Positions 29,690 through 37,955 of a stretch of 64,000 bases of DNA are shown here, piece by piece. The stretch lies in contig NC_016520.1 in assembly GCF_000236905.1 (NCBI RefSeq), positions 1,302,001-1,366,000 of the forward strand, written 5' to 3'. Under the pieces are notes generated by a model. The model was not told the DNA's origin. It worked only from the letters and a program-made list of their open reading frames with translations, and made no database searches. Position 1 is the first letter of the stretch. Every line of letters begins with the position of its first letter. The stretch is from Tetrapisispora phaffii CBS 4417 (taxonomy: Eukaryota > Ascomycota > Saccharomycetes > Saccharomycetales > Saccharomycetaceae). A program made the position numbers and the translations under genes.

Positions 29690-29939
29690 CTAAGCAAGCT
29701 TATAAAGCTCATCGTGGAATTCTTCAGCGTCTGTTACCCGATACCACATTGCAATCATGACACACGACATACAATCCCTTTTAGCGATAAAAATTGGGCT
29801 CAAAAATTTTAAACAAGCAATACTGTCAAGTACAACATATATACACTCAACACATATAAGGTGTACCATTAAAGCTGCTGGTTTAGATTGTAATGAACTT
29901 ATTGGTAAGATACTTTGTCTCTTAGACACAGCAATATAA
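29690..29939. other. Small ORFs open on both strands
   Basis: Plus strand: ATG at 29757, 60 codons, ending GKILCLLDTAI. Minus strand: ATG at 29869, stop at 29690, 59 codons, beginning MVHLICVEC and ending TDAEEFHDELYKLA. Both are in an intergenic gap with a Reb1-like site inside. Neither resembles a family I know. At most one is likely to be real. Confidence 0.2.
29734..29740 (+). promoter_or_regulatory. Reb1-like site upstream of EDC
   Basis: TTACCCG about 440 bases upstream of the EDC start. It lies within the doubly open stretch, which argues for a promoter rather than a gene there. Motif match only. Confidence 0.4.
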
Positions 29940-30181
29940 TCGAAAAAGAACTAAATATATTTGTTTTTTGTTATACGAAAACTTATTATTATTATTACAT
30001 TTATTTTTTGTTTAAGACTGCTAATAGTATATATGAACATTTTATGAAAGAAAAACTATAATATCCATTTAAATAACTATTTTCATAAAAGAAAAAAGAA
30101 ACAGTAGAAACCTGATCTAAACTTATAAAGCGAACTAATTCTAACACTATTTTTTTTTATCTCATAAATATAACAATAATA

Positions 30182-31288
30182 ATGTCTTCCGATACCATGT
30201 ACTTTAACAGTTCACGGGTGCTCTCTGTGCCACCTAAGAACAGAACAAAGAAAAAGTTGGATAAAAAAGAAATTAATAATCAAAAACAAAAGAATATTAG
30301 ACAAGAGCAGATCGATGTAATATTACCTGAACAACAGACATTACCGAATGGTCAAAAACCAGATTTTGGTTCGAACTCTAAAAACAATTCTAGCAAAAGG
30401 AAGAGTAAGATTGAAAACAGTTCTCCAAATAGAAATGGTGGAAAGAGTTCAATAATTAAAGGTATCGCTGATACTGAATTATTGTCTTACAATTTCAAGG
30501 ATCTATTATTATCGAAGCCAAATAATCAATCTGAGTATTTGGATGTGTCTCCAAATAGAAATAGCAATGATAATTCGACTTATTCGGCTTTTGCTTCTCC
30601 AGTTAATACCCCAACAGTCCAACATACCAATTTATCGGTTGTAAACAATCCACATCCCCAAAATTTCCATATGAATCATTTTGAACATCAATCTTCTCCA
30701 AGAATGATGCAACCAGGCATCTTACCATACGGCCAGCACCAAATTCCAGGCCCTATGCATTCAATGAATGGTATGGGCGTAAATCAACCCCACCCATTAT
30801 TAGTCCAACCTGGTTTACCGGCACACGGCCATGCAATGCAAATGATATCTCAGCAACCAATGTTAATTCATCCAATATATGGAAACAACGTTCCAGGAAA
30901 TCCAATGAGACAGCCATTTATAAATCAAAATAATAACAATTACCCAATTCCAAGCGGTAAAGGGCCAGTGCCAACGCCAAATAACTACATGTTATCCCAA
31001 CCGATTCAATACATTCCACATAAAGTCGTTCCAAACAATTCTATTCCTTCACCTCCTAATAACGTTGATGTGATAAAATCTAATAATAGTAATGCAAATG
31101 TCCAACATATGAATTCGAGTAGTAAACCCTCTAACAATAATACAACTAAACTTAACAAAAATAAATCAAATAAAAGAAATACTAACAATGGAAGGGGTGA
31201 TAACAGCCATACAAACACTTTTGCAGGTGCATCATTTACAACAAATGTTCCGAATCTACAAAATTTACCTAAACCAAGTTTTACTTAA
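30182..31288 (+). CDS. EDC1: Edc1/Edc2-type enhancer of mRNA decapping
   Basis: Small RNA-binding activator of the Dcp1-Dcp2 decapping enzyme. The ends identify it: N-terminal MSSDTMYFNSSRVLSVP, then QTLPNGQKPDFG, and C-terminal NLPNLQNLPKPSFT, whose proline-containing end matches the Dcp1/Dcp2-activating motif. S. cerevisiae Edc1 and Edc2 have 175 and 145 residues, but this protein has 368. The extra length is a central low-complexity part rich in Pro, Asn, His, Met and Gln (about 140-300). YAFASPVNTP near residue 138 suggests further interaction motifs. The long 3' region is rich in stem-loops and T tracts (see 31289-32116). The symbol denotes the EDC1/EDC2 family, not a settled ohnologue choice. 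Confidence 0.92.
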   Translation: MSSDTMYFNSSRVLSVPPKNRTKKKLDKKEINNQKQKNIRQEQIDVILPEQQTLPNGQKPDFGSNSKNNSSKRKSKIENSSPNRNGGKSSIIKGIADTELLSYNFKDLLLSKPNNQSEYLDVSPNRNSNDNSTYSAFASPVNTPTVQHTNLSVVNNPHPQNFHMNHFEHQSSPRMMQPGILPYGQHQIPGPMHSMNGMGVNQPHPLLVQPGLPAHGHAMQMISQQPMLIHPIYGNNVPGNPMRQPFINQNNNNYPIPSGKGPVPTPNNYMLSQPIQYIPHKVVPNNSIPSPPNNVDVIKSNNSNANVQHMNSSSKPSNNNTTKLNKNKSNKRNTNNGRGDNSHTNTFAGASFTTNVPNLQNLPKPSFT

Positions 31289-31493
31289 TTCTAACAACGA
31301 GAGCTAATCAACATATATTACTTCATATCGGGATTATTATTTTAAAATAATCAATTGTAGTTATTAAAATATGTTGCGCTATTATTATCATTTTTATTCA
31401 TTTTACGTTATTAAATCTGCATATTAGAATAAGTCTTATTCTTTGATTTCAATTCATTTTTTATCATTTTTTTTTCAACTACTTTTTTACAGT

Positions 31494-31521
31494 TACAATC
31501 ACTTTTTTAATGGTGATTGTA
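31494..31521 (+). repeat. Stem-loop in EDC 3' region, 9-bp stem
   Basis: TACAATCAC and GTGATTGTA are perfect 9-base arms around a 10-base T-rich loop. Confidence 0.8.
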
Positions 31522-31610
31522 AATTGGAGAGATGTTTACCATTTCTAAACAGCTTTGATGAAGGTTTTACTTTTTTTCACTTTTTCATTTTTTAGTGAAC
31601 CTTTACATAT

Positions 31611-31649
31611 TAGAAATATAGATGGAAAGAATCATCTATCTAATTTCTA
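31611..31649 (+). repeat. Stem-loop in EDC 3' region, 14 bp with a bulge
   Basis: TAGAAATATAGATG (31611-31624) pairs with CATCTAT (31633-31639) and ATTTCTA (31643-31649), leaving a three-base bulge (31640-31642) and an eight-base loop. Confidence 0.75.
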
Positions 31650-31682
31650 TATGTCTTTTTAACTTTTTTTTTTTATCTTTTT

Positions 31683-31702
31683 GGAGTTCTCTTGAGAATT
31701 CC
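31683..31702 (+). repeat. Stem-loop in EDC 3' region with CUUG loop
   Basis: GGAGTTCT and AGAATTCC form an 8-bp stem including one G-U pair, closed by a CTTG tetraloop, and followed by a long T-rich run (31703-31720). Confidence 0.75.
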
Positions 31703-31978
31703 TTTTTCTTTTTTTTTTATTGACTATGTACCGGCAATACAATATATGCATGTATGCAAGATCATACATCTATATCTATTGGATACGTTCCAATCAAATA
31801 CACAATATTTAATATGTGAGGCAACGTCGATCTATGTACATTACTGAACATTTTATAATTCAAGTATTCTATATACTCAATAAAATATTGTCATAACATT
31901 TTTAATAACATCGAATGACTTTTCAGTAAATCGAATTTGTCTATATTACCTGAGAGTAAGGGCTGTATCATAGTTATC

Positions 31979-32033
31979 ATTGCAATTGCAATTGCAATTA
32001 TTCTGTTTATTATTATTATTATTATTATTATTA
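31979..32033. repeat. ATTGCA and TTA microsatellites
   Basis: Three copies of ATTGCA (31979-31996), then nine copies of TTA (32007-32033), between convergent EDC and ARB1. Confidence 0.9.
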
Positions 32034-32116
32034 TCAATATTTTATTTATTACTATTATTTAAATGGATTATGAGCAGTATAGAAACATATTATTCAAATA
32101 AGAAAATATATTTTTA

Positions 32117-33949
32117 CTATAAAACAACGTTCTTCGCCAACTTTTGTTTATAAGCCGAAATGGAGCCGTCCCATCTTGTAGCTGTTTGATTTTCCACAAC
32201 GAAAATATCCTTTGCGATCCTGTCTAATAATCTGAAATCATGTGAAACAACAACAACACCACCATTGAATTCATTGATGGCATCGGCTAAAGAATCGATT
32301 GTTGGGATGTCTAAACCGTTAGTAGGTTCATCCAGTAGTAGAACATTTGGAGCTTCCAAAGCTAATAATGCAAAAACAACACGAGATCTTTGACCTTCTG
32401 ATAAAGTACCCATTTGGACAGTTTGGGCTTCACCAGTTAAACCATAACGACCTAATTGACCTCTCCAGTATTGGAAATCTTGAGAAATTTCTGGATATTT
32501 ATCACGAACGAATTCCAAAGCAGATTTAGTTAAATCTAATTGATCTTGGGAATGTTGGGAGTAGACACCTAATTTAACATGACTATGTCTGGAAACCCTA
32601 CCAGATTGAGCTTGTAGTTCACCAGTCATAATCTTTAACAAAGTAGATTTACCAACACCATTTGGACCAACTAAGGCAATTCTGGAATCCATATCAACAC
32701 CGAAATTTAAGTGATTGTATAAGTTGTTTTCTGGCTTACCGTCGTATGCGAAAGAGATGTCATCGAAAGATAAAACAGGTGGTGGTAATCTATCAACTTG
32801 TGAAAATCTGAACGAGAAAACTCTGTCTGGTTGAACAGGTTGGATTAAACCATCGGCTTCCATCTTATCCAAAATCTTTTGTCTAGACTTAGCTTGCTTA
32901 ACCAAGTTAGCATAAGTACCAGCGGAAGCGATAAACTTCTTGATATGTGCGATTTCTTCTTGTTGTTTGTTGTATTGTTTTGTTTGGTTAGTTTCTAATT
33001 CACTACGAGTTTTAACGTATGAATCGTAGTTACCACCGTAACTAGTTATTTGTTGCATTCTCATATCCAGCATGTTTGTGCAGACACCGTTCAAGAAATC
33101 TTGAGAATGGGAAACTAGAACTAAAGTTCTGTCGAATCTCTTTAAATATTCCTCTAACCAAACACAGGCTTCTAAATCCAAATGAGCAGTTGGGTCATCT
33201 AATAATAATAAAGTTGGTTTAACGAATAATGCCTTAGCTAAAGCAACACGCATTTTCCAACCACCAGACATATCCTTGGTCTTCTTTAAAATAGTTTTAG
33301 AATTGAACCCTAAACCAATTAAGATAACAGCAGCTCTACTTTCAAAAGTACTTGGATCCATAGAGTCCATCTTTTCATATAATGGTTCTAGTAAATCGGA
33401 TTCTGGGCCATCTTCAACGATGATCTTTTCAACTAAATCTTCGATACGCTTCAATTCGTTTTGAGCTTCAGTGACAACATAGTCCAAAGCAGATAATTCA
33501 GTTGGAGCAGCTGGTTCATCTAATAAATAAATATCAATATTTTCTGGAATTGGGTATTCTCTAGTGGCAAGGGCCTTTAAGAAAGTAGACTTACCACAAC
33601 CATTTTCACCTAATAAACCGTAGTGACGACCGTAATTTAATTCCAAAGTAGAGTCTTGAATTAAAACTTTACCGTGGAATAACAAAGAAACAGAATTCAA
33701 TTTAATATCTCTGGAAGTTTCTAAAGAAGCTAAAACACCCGTAACGACACGATCAGAGATACCGTATTTATCTTGTTGTAACTTCAATTTTTCAAGTTCT
33801 TTGGCAGTGGCAGTAGCCTCATCTTCTTCAACATTATCCTTCTTCTTAGATCCTAATTGTCTGATGGTTTTACCTTCAGCTTTCTTTTTAGCATCTCTTT
33901 CAGCTTTTTTAGCGTCTCTTTTAGCTTTGGAGGCGGAAATTGGAGGCAT
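32117..33949 (-). CDS. ARB1: ABCF ATPase Arb1, ribosome biogenesis
   Basis: Soluble ABC-F ATPase needed for 40S and 60S ribosome maturation. The protein has 610 residues, the same length as in S. cerevisiae, and is nearly identical in the conserved parts. Two nucleotide-binding domains are seen: Walker A GLLGENGCGKST and ALVGPNGVGKST, signatures MSGGWKMR and LSEGQRSR, and Walker B/D-loops LLLDDPTAHLDLE and LLLDEPTNGLDIP. A charged N-terminus (SKAKRDAKKAERDAKKKAEG) and an ABCF linker lie around them. There are no membrane segments. The promoter has adjacent PAC and RRPE-like elements, matching ribosome-biogenesis regulation. Confidence 0.98.
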   Translation of the reverse strand: MPPISASKAKRDAKKAERDAKKKAEGKTIRQLGSKKKDNVEEDEATATAKELEKLKLQQDKYGISDRVVTGVLASLETSRDIKLNSVSLLFHGKVLIQDSTLELNYGRHYGLLGENGCGKSTFLKALATREYPIPENIDIYLLDEPAAPTELSALDYVVTEAQNELKRIEDLVEKIIVEDGPESDLLEPLYEKMDSMDPSTFESRAAVILIGLGFNSKTILKKTKDMSGGWKMRVALAKALFVKPTLLLLDDPTAHLDLEACVWLEEYLKRFDRTLVLVSHSQDFLNGVCTNMLDMRMQQITSYGGNYDSYVKTRSELETNQTKQYNKQQEEIAHIKKFIASAGTYANLVKQAKSRQKILDKMEADGLIQPVQPDRVFSFRFSQVDRLPPPVLSFDDISFAYDGKPENNLYNHLNFGVDMDSRIALVGPNGVGKSTLLKIMTGELQAQSGRVSRHSHVKLGVYSQHSQDQLDLTKSALEFVRDKYPEISQDFQYWRGQLGRYGLTGEAQTVQMGTLSEGQRSRVVFALLALEAPNVLLLDEPTNGLDIPTIDSLADAINEFNGGVVVVSHDFRLLDRIAKDIFVVENQTATRWDGSISAYKQKLAKNVVL

Positions 33950-34117
33950 GACGTCGGTTGTTTCTCTTTGTTCAAGTTAGGCTTGGTAGGTTCCCAGAAA
34001 CTAGATTAGGAGCTTATTATTTATTGTCAAGCACCTTCAGATTCATTTATATATATATAAGTTATGGGTATATTGTGACAGTAAAGAAATTAAAAAATTT
34101 TTTTTCCAGCTAATTTG

Positions 34118-34138
34118 GCGATGAGATGAAATTTTTCA
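34118..34138 (+). promoter_or_regulatory. PAC plus RRPE-like elements of ARB1
   Basis: GCGATGAGAT is followed at once by GAAATTTTTCA, matching the PAC and RRPE motif pair of ribosome-biogenesis promoters (Dot6/Tod6 and Stb3 sites). It lies about 170-190 bases upstream of the ARB1 ATG. Confidence 0.75.
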
Positions 34139-34195
34139 CTACTCCGATACGTTCGAAATGATCGCAAAAAAGAAAAACGGACCGAAAAAATCTGT

Positions 34196-34239
34196 CACGT
34201 GCAGTTTTTAAATATCTATCATGTGGTGCATTGCACGTG
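34196..34239. promoter_or_regulatory. Two CACGTG boxes between ARB1 and SDT1
   Basis: CACGTG occurs at 34196-34201 (GTCACGTGC) and 34234-34239 (GCACGTGAC), candidate Cbf1 or Pho4 sites. S. cerevisiae PHM8, ohnologue of SDT1, is phosphate-regulated, so Pho4 is possible. The sites lie nearer ARB1. Confidence 0.45.
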
Positions 34240-35116
34240 ACTTGAAAAAAGTCTGAGAGAAACTTTTGGCAGGAGGCTGATCAGCAGAAACTAGACGCAG
34301 ATGGACCGCCATGTGTTGGTGTTGATAGTAAGTGAATAAACCTGCTCACTTTTACATGTATATAACGCTTCTCAATTCAAACCAACAATCCGAAGGAGTC
34401 CCACAACAGTTCTACAAGTAAGCATTCATCCCTGCAACCCACAAACTCGCTAGGTGTTGCAAGAGCCGTTTTGAACTAACGATTAAATTGTAAAAGACCG
34501 CTCTACTTGTATCGCTATTTGATTTCACTTCCAACTGTTTCTGCAAAGACGCCAGCTAGGGGTCTAAGGCTGTTCTACAAACAATGCTGCAAGTGGTCCT
34601 GATGAAGGGGAAGTGTCCTGGATTCTTGCAGCTTCGAGCAATCTGCTTCTCGAGATCATATCTCATGGCTTTCCTCGTTTCTGCGCGATTTCAAAGCTTA
34701 ACTAGAAAATTTTTCTGCTTTCTACGACGTGTTGTTACTTGAATCTTTCAAGAAAAGCCATTTTTGTAATTTCGAAAAAAAAAAGGAAGAATGTGAAATA
34801 AAGATTTCGAAAATTAATGAAATTTCTATCCATTATTACACACACTAAATGCTCATATTACTAAGATATATAATAAAATAAGGAATTGATGAAAAATGAG
34901 TGAGTGATTAATATTATAGTTGCTAAAGAGATATTTTATAATCACTTCATTATTTCTTACTCTAGATGTTATTTATATTAAGTCTTTCATGTTTCTAATA
35001 TAAAAGAATCGTTATTGAAAACAAATAGTTTGATTTAATACAAAACTTAAGAGACAATCGTTTAGTGAACACATTCAAACCATTTCGTCAGCAGAAAAGA
35101 ACAAATAAATACATCT

Positions 35117-35989
35117 ATGACAGACTTAGCTTTACAAAGAACACTTTCAGGTCATGCCGATCTCCAGGTTCAATACACCAAAGTTATTGCAAACCAATTA
35201 GCTAAGAATCGTGCGCATTTAGAATCTCTACATTATGCGGGCTCCAAACTCGGGTTTCCCGTAGATCCAGAGGTCTATCCAGAACAAGATCCAAATCTGA
35301 GAGTATTTTTTTTTGATATCGACAATACTCTATACAGCAAGTCAACCCATATCCAAGATTTAATGGTACAAGCAATTATGAACTACTTAGAAAACTATCT
35401 TGGGTTGGACCACAGAACTGCAACCCTAATGAATAAAGAATATTACAAGAGGTACGGTTTATTGGTGAAAGGTTTGGTTGCCAACAACGGAATCGATGCT
35501 TTAGACTACAACAGCATGGTGGATGACTCTTTACCTTTACAAAACGTTTTATCTGAACCAAATTTACAATTAAGAAAAATGTTACAAGATTTGAGAGCTT
35601 CTGGTAAGTTTGATAAATTGTGGTTATTTACTAATGCATATAAAAACCACGCTTTAAGGATTGTAAAAATTTTAGGGATTGCTGACTTGTTCGATGGCAT
35701 TACTTATTGTGATTATACACAAAGTAAAAACTTAATTTGTAAACCAGACGCTAGAGCATTTGAAAAAGCAAAACTAGAGAGTGGATTAGGTGATTATCGT
35801 AACGGTTATTTTATTGATGATAGTGGTAATAACATCAGGGTTGGTTTAGAATTAGGGTTGAAGTGCGTGCATTTACAAGAAGATACGTTAAACAATGATA
35901 TTCTTGGGGATACTCCAGATGGTGCACTAGTGGTGAAAAATATTCTTGATCTTCCAAAGGAAGTTCCTCACCTCTTTCAAGATCAGTAA
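35117..35989 (+). CDS. SDT1: HAD-family nucleotidase Sdt1/Phm8
   Basis: Pyrimidine 5'-nucleotidase of the haloacid dehalogenase superfamily. The catalytic FFFDIDNTLY holds nucleophile Asp67 and Asp69. Other motifs are WLFTNAYKNHALR (motif II Thr), the Lys in NLICKPDARAFEKA, and the acidic GYFIDDSGNN. The protein has 290 residues (Sdt1 280, Phm8 321). The N-terminus resembles Sdt1 (AKNRAHLESLHYAGSK and FPVD), and no Phm8-like extension is seen, so SDT1 is preferred, but the ohnologues are close. Known roles are pyrimidine nucleotide and analogue dephosphorylation (Sdt1) and nucleotide salvage in starvation (Phm8). Confidence 0.92.
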   Translation: MTDLALQRTLSGHADLQVQYTKVIANQLAKNRAHLESLHYAGSKLGFPVDPEVYPEQDPNLRVFFFDIDNTLYSKSTHIQDLMVQAIMNYLENYLGLDHRTATLMNKEYYKRYGLLVKGLVANNGIDALDYNSMVDDSLPLQNVLSEPNLQLRKMLQDLRASGKFDKLWLFTNAYKNHALRIVKILGIADLFDGITYCDYTQSKNLICKPDARAFEKAKLESGLGDYRNGYFIDDSGNNIRVGLELGLKCVHLQEDTLNNDILGDTPDGALVVKNILDLPKEVPHLFQDQ

Positions 35990-36167
35990 TCCACTTATAC
36001 CAAACTTGCATAATTGTGTCCACGGTTACAATACATCTCCTCGCTGCTAACTCCATGCATCTTATATTACTTAAGGGACTTTTATTACATACCTACATAT
36101 ATATAATTGAAATAGAAACACGTATTTTTATTTAGATATATACATACACATAAAGTATTGTAATTAT

Positions 36168-37178
36168 TTACTCTTTGGTTTTTTGTTGGTTTTTTTGTTG
36201 TTTAATTTCTTTTGCCAAAGCAAATAAAAGGCCGCCAACGAGTGCAGTTGCCATACCTAAGTAACTGTAAGAGTTACTTGGGAAGTTAGGGAATATCAGG
36301 CCGGTCATACACAATGCTATTCTATTCACTGCACCCACCATAGCGTAAGAGGAAGTGGAAGTGGATGAGAGACAGAGTGCCGAGAAGTAAGCTAGTGCGA
36401 GGGAGACAAAGCCTGTAATGATCATCATAGCCATGACATTGCTGTCGAAATGATTATCAACGTTGAATTCACTCTCCCAATTATCTAAGAAATATGACGC
36501 GGCGAATAGTATTGGACATGCAATGAAATTGTTATATAATATTGTGTCGACATCTGTAAATTTTGTATATTGAATCATCTTTCTTAGTAACAGGACGAAC
36601 AGCGTAGAGGAAATAACAGCGCCTACGATCCAAAAGTAACCCACATTCACTAAATAACTGAAACTGATATCGCTGCCTAATTTTTTCTTCATCAACGCAA
36701 TGGACTGCTCATAGTCACCTAAACATAAAGATGCTGCGCCAGCGATGAACATAACGAAGGATAAGGCCTCCAACGACGTGATCCCGCCTGTACCAAAAAA
36801 CAGTGCCTCTGAGAACGTGATGAAAATCAACGACAAGTTTTTCACCAGGACGTATACTGGGACCGTCAAGTACTTCAAAGCTTTTGATGCTGTATACAGA
36901 GCGACTGCCATCATGAAACCCACGGGCAACCAATATTTCAGATCGAACTTGTTCAATGGACGGACACTGATGAAATCTGTGTACTTCAGCAGTAACAAAC
37001 TTAGTGTGGCGACACCTGTTTGGATTCCCATGAACAGCAGATGCATGTTGAAGGACCTGTCCTGAACAAGAGATTTATTTAGGGCCAACATTAGAATCGA
37101 CGAGCCTGCAAAGGCAATCACAGAGACAGGTGCAGCGTAGGCGCTGCTCTTTTGGACGGCGTTGCTTAGACCTGACAT
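36168..37178 (-). CDS. VRG4: GDP-mannose transporter family protein, diverged (Vrg4/Hvg1)
   Basis: A drug/metabolite-superfamily nucleotide-sugar transporter with about ten hydrophobic segments in 336 residues (S. cerevisiae Vrg4 337). Vrg4 imports GDP-mannose into the Golgi for mannosylation; Hvg1 is its ohnologue. It is clearly in this family (GSSILMLALNK, LYTASKALKYLTVPVYVLVKN, YAMVGAVN), but is more divergent than its neighbours. The GALNK nucleotide-sugar motif reads GAVNR (282-286), and FYNN reads LYNN (214-217). It ends in the usual Lys/Gln-rich tail. A perfect 12-bp hairpin lies 10 bases before the ATG. A more conserved VRG4 may exist elsewhere in the genome, this one being HVG1-like. 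Transport specificity is uncertain. Confidence 0.88.
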   Translation of the reverse strand: MSGLSNAVQKSSAYAAPVSVIAFAGSSILMLALNKSLVQDRSFNMHLLFMGIQTGVATLSLLLLKYTDFISVRPLNKFDLKYWLPVGFMMAVALYTASKALKYLTVPVYVLVKNLSLIFITFSEALFFGTGGITSLEALSFVMFIAGAASLCLGDYEQSIALMKKKLGSDISFSYLVNVGYFWIVGAVISSTLFVLLLRKMIQYTKFTDVDTILYNNFIACPILFAASYFLDNWESEFNVDNHFDSNVMAMMIITGFVSLALAYFSALCLSSTSTSSYAMVGAVNRIALCMTGLIFPNFPSNSYSYLGMATALVGGLLFALAKEIKQQKNQQKTKE

Positions 37179-37187
37179 AGTGATGAC

Positions 37188-37217
37188 GTTATGGTTGGGC
37201 AGTTACCCAACCATAAC
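37188..37217 (-). promoter_or_regulatory. 12-bp hairpin in the VRG4 5' leader
   Basis: GTTATGGTTGGG and CCCAACCATAAC are perfect 12-base arms around a 6-base loop (37200-37205). The near arm starts 10 bases upstream of the VRG4 ATG. In the VRG4 mRNA it would form a stable stem right before the start codon, if transcription begins upstream of it. Confidence 0.8.
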
Positions 37218-37476
37218 CAACGCCAATGCAAACACCAACGCAAACAATTGCAACCCACAAGCATCTGCATTTATATGAATATATAAGCATCTGCAATTAC
37301 ACACTTGTATATATACGGGTGGACAAATGGTGTGGGATCTGGGCCTATGGCATTGAGGAAACGTATGCAACTTTGACAGAAAACGCACCGATTCCGGATG
37401 TCTGCGCTGTCAAAGGTCCGCAGCTCGCGTCTGCCGCGCCAAGAGCTGACAAAAAAACGCGCGACACCACATACCG

Positions 37477-37484
37477 AACCCTAA
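37477..37484 (+). promoter_or_regulatory. Tbf1-like site AACCCTAA
   Basis: AACCCTAA matches the Tbf1 (TTAGGG-type) site. It lies about 300 bases upstream of VRG4, at the edge of the GC-rich island. Motif match only. Confidence 0.45.
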
Positions 37485-37790
37485 ACCGGACTGTCCGGGC
37501 AACCCTTCCCGGCAACGCCGCTAAGCCCGGTCACGGCTCTGGAGCGGTTGTCCGTGACAGCGGTCCCACTTGCGTGCCCACCACAGTTCTGCTGTCCTGT
37601 GGGACGGGGCGGGCGAAGTGGCTGCAAAAAAGGTTTGTCTGCCACGGCCTCCTCCCAGGTGCTGGTGCGTATTGTCGAAGAGAATACATGCAACGCACCC
37701 AACTCCACAGCCATATTGGCCAGATAAGACAACCCGCGAACGCGAGCGGGCTGTCGCTCACGGCCCGGTGCTGTGTAACAAGCTTTGGCT

Positions 37791-37797
37791 TGACTCA
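37791..37797. promoter_or_regulatory. Gcn4-like site TGACTCA
   Basis: TGACTCA, the Gcn4 consensus, in the VRG4-GLN3 promoter. A near match, TGACTCG, follows at about 37819. Motif match only. Confidence 0.45.
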
Positions 37798-37948
37798 TCG
37801 GACAAACAAGCCACCGACTGACTCGTGTCAAGTAGGCAGCAGGCTATGAGTCTGTCTCTTATTACAGACATACAAGCAAATGTGCGGGCCTGCTGCTTGC
37901 CGTTCACTATATATTCCAAGGACCTGTCGATCTCTTTCTTGGTGTCAA

Positions 37949-37955
37949 TGAGTCA
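37949..37955. promoter_or_regulatory. Gcn4-like site TGAGTCA
   Basis: TGAGTCA, reverse complement of the Gcn4 consensus, about 720 bases upstream of GLN3. Confidence 0.45.

Larger units (their letters stand above)
29635..30181. other. Region between the YER034W-like gene and EDC
   Basis: 547 bases with a Reb1-like TTACCCG (29734-29740) and a stretch (29690-29939) open on both strands, listed separately. No known small gene could be matched. FRA2, NIF3 and COG1, near this spot in the ancestral order, are not visible. Confidence 0.4.
31289..32116. other. Structured, U-rich 3' region of EDC
   Basis: 828 bases between convergent EDC and ARB1. On the EDC strand it has seven inverted repeats between 31332 and 31702 separated by T tracts of five to eleven, then ATTGCA and TTA microsatellites near 31979-32033. 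No ORF is seen. S. cerevisiae EDC1 mRNA is reported to carry a 3'-UTR poly(U) tract that promotes deadenylation-independent decapping, so this may be an elaborated version. Confidence 0.6.
33950..35116. other. Divergent promoter of ARB1 and SDT1
   Basis: 1,167 bases. On the ARB1 side are PAC and RRPE-like motifs (34118-34138) and two CACGTG boxes (34196-34201, 34234-34239); the stretch 34250-34720 has more balanced base composition. The SDT1 side is AT-rich. No gene is seen. Confidence 0.5.
37226..37849 (+). other. Doubtful 207-codon ORF in GC-rich island
   Basis: ATG-started ORF of 207 codons in the VRG4-GLN3 intergenic region. The product is Arg/Ala/Gly/Cys-rich, resembles nothing I know, and other frames on both strands are also open (for example 116 codons at 37481-37831 on the minus strand). 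Scarcity of stop codons in GC-rich DNA explains it at least partly. Confidence 0.12.
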
